Of a stretch of 64,000 nt of DNA, positions 58,924 through 64,000 are shown piece after piece. The notes beneath the pieces are model-generated. The model saw nothing but the letters and a program-made list of their open reading frames with translations, did not search any database and had not been told where the DNA came from. Within the stretch, counting starts at the first letter, position 1, and every line of letters starts with the position of its first letter. This stretch comes from Pycnococcus provasolii. Lineage: Eukaryota > Chlorophyta > Pseudoscourfieldiophyceae > Pseudoscourfieldiales. The stretch is from positions 62,001-126,000 of the forward strand of contig CP150575.1 of assembly GCA_049487715.1 (NCBI GenBank), read 5' to 3'. Position numbers and translations under genes: made by a program.

Positions 58924-60485
58924 ATGGCGCGCCCTATGGCGTCTGAGAAGACCAAAATGAAAATATTAGTCAAGCTACCGGCAAATAGTAGTGCGCATGC
59001 CGGTGGTGCCAGTGGTGGAACCAAACACCTGCGCGCATTGGGTCCGCCCCTTGTGCCGTTCGCGTACAACTGTGCCGCTCGCGTCGCCGCTACAGTACTC
59101 GCCGAACCAGCAGGGCCCGGGGGGGCGGTGGTGCTTCGACATACGTGCTCGTCGTCGTCGGCGACTCTCTGCTCGTTCTAAGGGCACCCTCAGACTCGGA
59201 GCTTTCTGGTGGCGCTGAACCTCAAGCGCTTGAGCAGGTTAAGCTAGTGCGATTCGCAAAGGCCAGGCCAACCGCCGTGGCTGTCGAGCCGGTTGGCGCG
59301 GACGGGACGGATGACGCCGACGTACTCGTTGGCCTCTCTACTGGTGCCGTCATGCTCCTGGGACTGCGCACACAGCTTCAGCACTGCGACGACGACGCGG
59401 CGCACGCTGCCAAGCCATTTTTCGCCGCGGCGCTCTCGAGCTTTGCCGCGCGCTCAGCCGTCACGAGTGTCGCGTGGTGCCCGCGAGGGAAGCCTGCTCT
59501 TGTGTCGGCCGCCTCCACAGCCGCCTCTGGAACTGCCTCCGACGGATCGTCTTCGCCTGAGGCGACCGCGCGCCTTTTCGTGAGTGCTCATGCCGACGGT
59601 TCGCTACACGTCGTCGATGCAATACGTGACGGCGCGAACACAGACCCGCTATACGACCCGCTTACAGACGGGGAACGCGTCGTGTCGCGCACCGCCCGCC
59701 CGCCTCCCTCAAGCGCGAATGGACCGAGCTTGTTCACAATGCGCGTTGTGCAGGGCCGCGGTGGAGTCGCGTGCGCATACCGCTACCGATGGCGCGTGTG
59801 CGATGTCGCCGTTCGCCACGTATGCCTGTCGCCGGACGGATCGCGCCTCGCCGCGGCGTGCGACGACGGTGTTCTGCGAATCTTCGATTTCACGGATGCA
59901 CGATACATTGGCGGATGTCGGGGTTACCACGGCGCCGTGCTGTGCTGTTCGTTTGACAGAACTGGCGAGCTCGTTGCATTAGGTTGTGAAGATGACGGCG
60001 TGTACCTGTATTCGATCGCCGCACGCGCCGTGGTTGCCGCCGCCACGGGGGTGCATCGAGCGTGGGTTAGTGCCGTTGCGTTCGAGGATTGTCTGGATGA
60101 AGACGACGGCAACGACGCGATTTGCTTCGCGTCGGTGGCACAGGACGGAAGTCTGGCAGTATGGGAGCACATGCCTACTGCATCCAGTCCGCCGCTCGAC
60201 AACGTGTCGAGCGACCGTGGCGCCCGTGCGCCCTTTCACCCGTATCCATCGTACGGCTCGCTCAGCGCATCGTACGCTGAAGAGACGCTCGTTTGTCGCA
60301 CATCTAGCCTTCTCGACGCACCACCTCTGCGTCTGATTTCTGGAATCACGACGCCGGGTACGTGTGCGACTGGTCCGAAGCGCGTCGGACTTCGCGTTCA
60401 CAGCGAGCCATTATCGGATGTCGCATTTTATGGTGGCGCGATGGTGACGGCGGACGTGACGGGTTGCGTCAAGCTGTGGCGTTAA
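58924..60485 (+). CDS. WDR20/creC-like WD40 protein, with an apparent one-base frameshift in a G7 run
   Basis: WDR20 proteins activate deubiquitinases (USP12/46; creB in fungi). The ATG at 58924 (MARPMASEKTKMKILVKLPA) opens a frame that ends at 59181. The body of the gene is in another frame from about 59120 to the stop at 60485 (TYVLVVVGDSLLVLRAPSDS...). One extra G in the G7 tract at 59118-59124 would join them, giving about 520 residues. The C-terminal part matches the family: YRWRVCDVAVRHVCLSPDGS, DGVLRIFDFTDARYIGGCRG, YHGAVLCCSFDRTGELVALG, HRAWVSAVAFEDC and a final DVTGCVKLWR. Homopolymer length makes an assembly indel the likeliest cause; otherwise the gene would be broken. Confidence 0.8.
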
Positions 60486-60587
60486 GCTAAGCGTGTAACA
60501 AAGAGTTTTTTTTCTTAAACGAAGAATTCTGATGAACAAAAATCTGAACAGCATCAGATTTGCTGTGTTACACGGCGATTAGTCCTG

Positions 60588-61685
60588 TCATGCATCTGCC
60601 ACCTTGACCACCACCTTGCCTCGCTGTCTTCGGCTGTGCATCTGTGCGAAGGCGTGCTGCACTCCTTCTGAAGTGAAAGGCACCACCTCCGCGACGTGAG
60701 GCCTTACGCTCTTCGTGTCCACCAAACGTGCAGCCTCCTTCAGATCACTTGCACACCCAGGGAAACGAATCCAGTGGTGATCATGTGCTGAACTGAAAAG
60801 ATTCACGCCCAGAAAACGTTTCGTGATACTACGCACCCAGTAGCTCGTCGGACCGCCGATTGTCACGTATGCGTGCTTCGCACTCTCACGTAGCACAGAT
60901 GGTTTTGCCGTCAGGCGCTGCATGTACAAGCGGTCGTTATCGCGTCCCTCGTGACTCGACACCGTGTCGAACACCATGTCAAAACGTCCAGCCTCGTTGC
61001 TCGCGCCATCGCGAAGCACTTTAACGGCATCTTCCTGCGGATCGTCGTAGCGGATGACGTGGTCAGCCCCAAGGGACGTGACAAAGTCAGCATTGCGCGC
61101 ACTGCAGACGGCGGTAACTTCACAGCCATATGCCTTGGCAACTTGCGTGGCAATGGTGCCCACTCCGCCGCTCGCGCCTAGAATCAAAATGCGCTTCCCA
61201 GCCTCCGTGCAGCCGTGCGCTCGATACGCCTGAATCGTAGTGACTATTGGTATCGGAAGTGCGGCAGCCTCCTCGTGCGAGATCGAACTTGGTTTGTTCG
61301 AGACCTGCGAGACGGGCGCGCGAACATATTCACAGTACGTCCCCTTGAACGGCGGCATACATCCATACACCTCGTCGCCCACCTTGTAAGTTGACGTACC
61401 TGCCGCCTCGACAACGACGCCGGAGAAGTCGAAGCCCACGACGCAACCCTCGACGCCTCGACGAGCGAGCGAAACGCACCTCGCAGGCAATTTGTCGGCA
61501 ATGACGCACTTGGCGTCCACTGGGTTGACCCCCGCCGCCACGACGCGGCAGAGTAGGTGTCCTTCCGAGCGCCTGGATACGGCGGGATACAATACGCGGG
61601 TAGACTCGACCACCGTGACGTTCTGCGGCGCGGCTATGCTGTAAACGGCGGCCCGCATAAACGGCGTGCGAGGAACAGCGCCCAT
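60588..61685 (-). CDS. Medium-chain dehydrogenase/reductase, quinone-oxidoreductase or RTN4IP1-like
   Basis: The 365-residue product from ATG 61685 (MGAVPRTPFMRAAVYSIAAP) is a zinc-free MDR-type NADPH oxidoreductase. The GroES-like half has VVAAGVNPVDAKCVIADKLP, GFDFSGVVVEAAGTSTYKVG and DEVYGCMPPFKGTYCEYV. The nucleotide-binding half has ILGASGGVGTIATQVAKAYG (Gly-rich Rossmann motif) and TAVCSARNADFVTSLGADHV. The catalytic zinc ligands of alcohol dehydrogenases are absent, as in quinone oxidoreductases. The C-terminus FAQMHSRRQRGKVVVKV matches the family ending. RTN4IP1 (mitochondrial, ubiquinone-related) is the closest-sounding relative, but the subfamily is not certain. Upstream codons are open but non-ATG. 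Confidence 0.88.
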   Translation of the reverse strand: MGAVPRTPFMRAAVYSIAAPQNVTVVESTRVLYPAVSRRSEGHLLCRVVAAGVNPVDAKCVIADKLPARCVSLARRGVEGCVVGFDFSGVVVEAAGTSTYKVGDEVYGCMPPFKGTYCEYVRAPVSQVSNKPSSISHEEAAALPIPIVTTIQAYRAHGCTEAGKRILILGASGGVGTIATQVAKAYGCEVTAVCSARNADFVTSLGADHVIRYDDPQEDAVKVLRDGASNEAGRFDMVFDTVSSHEGRDNDRLYMQRLTAKPSVLRESAKHAYVTIGGPTSYWVRSITKRFLGVNLFSSAHDHHWIRFPGCASDLKEAARLVDTKSVRPHVAEVVPFTSEGVQHAFAQMHSRRQRGKVVVKVADA

Positions 61686-61911
61686 GATGGCACGGCACTG
61701 TTTGCTGACGTGACGTGGCGTGACCAAACCAACTCTGTGCCAAGTTTAGGGGTTTAACAGAAGAGGAAACCTCTGGAATGTGATTCGGGGTTTGTGAATT
61801 GTGAATTCCTTATTCCTGCCCTCCCTTCCCCCCAACGTGTTTTTTTTCCCTTGTCGCTTGTCCTGTGCCCCCAACCCAAACAACTGGTTCCCTCCCTCCC
61901 TCTTAAGATAC

Positions 61912-62421
61912 ATGGCGTACATGCTCCCGCTGCACCACTCGCCTCGCGTGCGCGCTGAGACGGAAGTGCGAACCGTCTACAACTCCAACTCGCAACTCAG
62001 AGCAACGTCCATATCTGACACGACACAAAGACTGCTCGTCGACAACCTTAAGGTGGGGGCTAACACAACGCGACGCTCGGCTCTGAGCTCGTCGCTGAAG
62101 CTTGTGCACGCGGCCGAGCCACCGCCGCCGCTCCCGGACGCGCCACTGGGGCTCGTAAGCCGACTTCACACGAGGGTGGATGTTGCAGCAGCAGAGAGGG
62201 ACGCGGCGGAGGCCTCAGACAGACGGATGGCTGAGAGGTTGAAGACGCCGAGATTTGCCAGGCCTCGGAAGGCTGGTGACGTCAAGAACACGGCCAGGCC
62301 AACGACCGGACTGGTCTTTCCACGTGGTGGTGTGCCAATAGGATGTGTCATCGCTCAGCCAGCTCCGTTAACGCCGCGACCGACCTCCGAACACACGCCA
62401 CGACGCGGCGCGTCCGACTAA
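61912..62421 (+). CDS. Hypothetical 169-residue protein
   Basis: From the ATG at 61912 (MAYMLPLHHSPRVRAETEVR) the protein is Arg/Ser/Thr/Pro-rich and probably mostly disordered, with a possible short helix TRVDVAAAERDAAEASDRRM. It ends PRPTSEHTPRRGASD. There are no transmembrane segments and no family I recognise. GC3 bias and its placement between two true genes with normal spacing support coding. The convergent gap to the next gene is 89 bp. Confidence 0.55.
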   Translation: MAYMLPLHHSPRVRAETEVRTVYNSNSQLRATSISDTTQRLLVDNLKVGANTTRRSALSSSLKLVHAAEPPPPLPDAPLGLVSRLHTRVDVAAAERDAAEASDRRMAERLKTPRFARPRKAGDVKNTARPTTGLVFPRGGVPIGCVIAQPAPLTPRPTSEHTPRRGASD

Positions 62422-62510
62422 GGATGGCCAAGCCTAGCGCCGCAAGCACATACGACGCCGTTGAAACATTTAAATAAAACAATATCTTTATTTACAATAC
62501 CCACTCACCA

Positions 62511-63359
62511 CTACGCAACTCCAGTTCTTTCCGAAGAGACGAACGTGATCGTTGATCTGCAGTGCTCGGGTATGACTTCGTGAGGTGCAAGGTTCTCCAG
62601 TTGTCTGAGGCAGTCGCCGACTTCCACTGCGTCGTCGCGTGCACCCTTAAGCTGCCTTCCTGCACGGCTATCTGACAAGGCGTCGTCGTCCTCCGCCGCA
62701 CTCCCCTCTGCCGGAGCATCACCTCCTGTTGACTGCAACGGTGCCCTGTACCCAGGAACTGTCCACAGCACGTGCAACAAGAAGCTAAGCAGCGCAACGA
62801 GTGCGGCAAAGCCAAAGGCACGTGTGCACGCCTGCAACCGCCGCTGTCGGCGGTGGAACTTACCGCCGTGCAGGTATTCGGCGAGAGCGTTGCGTGTGGT
62901 AAATAGCAGCAAGTCTCCCTCGAACGCGACGCGTGACTTACGCTCGCGTCTTGAAAAGGAGTCGCCGGCTAGCGATACTCTAGGTGCTACCGTCGTGAAC
63001 AGCTCGCCGACGCGCGTGAGAACGTCCTTCGGCCTCCACACGCGCGACGAGCGCCGACGCCTTGACGTGCTCTCACAGCCGAGTAGGATGCCCGCTTCCC
63101 GAAGCGTATCCCTGTCTCGAAGTCTCAAGTCAATCGCGCTGATTGTGAGCGTGATGTGCGACAGTGGTATGCCCAGAATTTCAGCGATGAGTCTTCTGAC
63201 TTCCTTGACTTTCGTGTCGTACGTGACCCTGAGTCGAATGAGGCCGTAGTCGTCATTGATGTCCTCCGCGTACGCCTTAACTGACAGAATCAGCTCAGAG
63301 ACAGGCAGCTCCCAGACGCCATCAGCCATAGCCCAGGCACCTTTGGAGTCGTCCGCCAT
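62511..63359 (-). CDS. Ubiquitin-like-domain membrane protein, unknown
   Basis: The 282-residue product starts at MADDSKGAWAMADGVWELPV (ATG 63359); upstream codons are open to 63428 but lack an ATG. Residues ~20-95 resemble a ubiquitin-like fold (ELILSVKAYAEDINDDYGLI, RLRVTYDTKVKEVRRLIAEI, LGIPLSHITLTISAIDLRLR, DRDTLREAGILLG). An Arg/Ser-rich region follows, then one hydrophobic segment (AFGFAALVALLSFLLHVLWT) near residue 195 and an acidic C-terminal tail with two cysteines. The N-terminal UBL with a single C-terminal-side membrane span resembles UBL-anchored ER or membrane adaptors, but no named family is identified. It is divergent with the VPS15-like gene. Confidence 0.65.
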   Translation of the reverse strand: MADDSKGAWAMADGVWELPVSELILSVKAYAEDINDDYGLIRLRVTYDTKVKEVRRLIAEILGIPLSHITLTISAIDLRLRDRDTLREAGILLGCESTSRRRRSSRVWRPKDVLTRVGELFTTVAPRVSLAGDSFSRRERKSRVAFEGDLLLFTTRNALAEYLHGGKFHRRQRRLQACTRAFGFAALVALLSFLLHVLWTVPGYRAPLQSTGGDAPAEGSAAEDDDALSDSRAGRQLKGARDDAVEVGDCLRQLENLAPHEVIPEHCRSTITFVSSERTGVA

Positions 63360-63634
63360 AGGCTGATAGGGGAACGAACGAACGATTGGGCCACCAGGCG
63401 AGAATACGGAGTGCCTGCGAAAATCCAACCCCTAATAAACAAAAATGAATTAAATGATTAGGGGTTTCCCAGAAGGACGACTGACTTGAAGCAGTGCCGT
63501 TATTATAGTACTAGTGTCGGGAACGCGAAATTCCCAAAGTTGCATTTTGGTATGGCCGAATAGATACACTCGTTGACGCACCACAGCGCAGCACAGCACA
63601 GCCTTACAGCCTAGCCTTCTATCATAGACGAAAC
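63360..63634. promoter_or_regulatory. Divergent promoter gap with two CCCCTAA/TTAGGGG words and a GAAC repeat
   Basis: Contains GAACGAACGAACGA (about 63372-63386), AACCCCTAATAA at 63427-63437 and ATTAGGGGTTTCC at 63456-63468, the latter two in inverted orientation to each other. It serves both the UBL gene and the VPS15-like gene. Confidence 0.5.
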
Positions 63635-64000
63635 ATGGGTGCGGGTCCTTCGTCGGCATCCGCGCCTGGATCCGCGCAAACGCCGTCACAAACCTCGCTC
63701 GCCACCGGACGACTCTTCAGCGGTGTCGACGGCGCTGAGCTCATGTCCACGCAACTCCTGCGCGACATGGCACTCGCGGAAGTGCTCGGTGACGGCAGAT
63801 TTCTTAAGTCGCACCTTTACCTCAGCGACGAGTACGGACGCGTCGTTGTGCGCACGTTCCGGCGTGTGACTACGTCCGACGCCCCCACCAACAATGTGGC
63901 GTCACCAAGCGCAGACGTGGGTGTCGACTCGGACAGCCAAGGTGACAGCAGCTGTGAGGGTACGCCAAGTACAGTGGAGGAGGCGATGGAACGAATGGTC
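63635..64000 (+). CDS. Start of a VPS15/PIK3R4-like gene, partial
   Basis: The ATG at 63635 opens a frame continuing to the right edge (122 residues). It begins MGAGPSSASAPGSAQTPSQT, where Gly2 with Ser6 is a plausible N-myristoylation site, then TGRLFSGVDGAELMSTQLLR, LGDGRFLKSHLYLSDEYGRV and VVRTFRRVTTSD. The pattern (Gly2, GxxRFLK.., EYGRVVVR.F) is like the VPS15 N-terminus (MGxx ... LGxxRFLKxxRxxHxEGxVVVKVF), the pseudokinase subunit of the class III PI3-kinase complex. An acidic Ser/Asp insertion follows at the edge. The family is inferred from this short stretch; only the C-terminal part outside the window can confirm it. Confidence 0.55.
   Translation, partial: MGAGPSSASAPGSAQTPSQTSLATGRLFSGVDGAELMSTQLLRDMALAEVLGDGRFLKSHLYLSDEYGRVVVRTFRRVTTSDAPTNNVASPSADVGVDSDSQGDSSCEGTPSTVEEAMERMV

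Overview
This is nuclear DNA from a eukaryote, most likely a small marine green alga of the prasinophyte grade. Direct evidence: a plastid-targeted plastocyanin gene, very compact GC-rich coding sequence with few short-to-medium spliceosomal introns, plant-type homologues (CDC5, RPN7, PP2A B', CTP synthase, SEC16), and flagellar genes (an outer-dynein-arm docking-complex coiled coil, a Tctex1 light chain, and a kinesin with a CEP164-type WW module), so the lineage makes or once made flagella. I cannot name the species from sequence alone. Most genes are single open exons. Two introns are supported by phase-consistent GT..AG junctions, in the WD40 gene at 18.2-19.9 kb and the UBAP2/GIP1-like gene at 23.9-27.0 kb.

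Layout. 0-6.5 kb: SEC16 (partial, runs off the left edge), plastocyanin, a spacer of simple repeats, and a TBC Rab-GAP. 6.7-17.4 kb: a SAM/coiled-coil protein, a phytol/dolichol-kinase-like membrane protein, RAD50 and an aldose 1-epimerase. 17.5-18.1 kb: a 45-bp minisatellite of about 12 copies. 18-28.6 kb: WD40 protein, CDC5, UBAP2-like RNA-binding protein and RPN7, with a stray inverted copy of the RPN7 3' end. 29-39.2 kb: four unidentified or loosely assigned proteins, the dynein-arm docking protein and PP2A B'. 39.6-47.5 kb: Tctex1 light chain, a 1174-residue alpha-helical protein, a fucosyltransferase-like protein, a plastid membrane protein candidate and a BAP31-like ER protein. 47.6-49.4 kb is the one clear accessory patch: telomere-like repeats, a 436-bp MITE with perfect 39-bp terminal inverted repeats and a TTA duplication, a Ty1/copia remnant, and a metallophosphoesterase that has lost its front half. 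50-64 kb: CTP synthase, LAS1, a small orphan ORF, the WW-kinesin, a WDR20/creC-like protein, a quinone-oxidoreductase-like MDR enzyme, two unknowns (one ubiquitin-like and membrane-anchored), and the start of a VPS15-like gene.

Genes usually alternate strand, giving convergent pairs separated by as little as about 40-100 bp and divergent pairs sharing a few hundred bp. Many of the upstream gaps carry a CCCCTAA/TTAGGGG word resembling plant telo-boxes. The genes are housekeeping functions (ER export, proteasome, splicing, DNA repair, ribosome maturation, nucleotide synthesis, membrane traffic, photosynthetic electron transfer, flagellum) and do not form a single pathway. The most interesting signals are the WW-kinesin fusion, the repeat shared by the TBC and RAD50 3' flanks, the transposon-beheaded phosphoesterase with inverted LTR-like sequences on both sides, the RPN7 inverted partial duplication, and A-rich pentamer tracts at both 3' splice sites. 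Apparent one-base frameshifts in RPN7 and the WDR20-like gene may be assembly indels.
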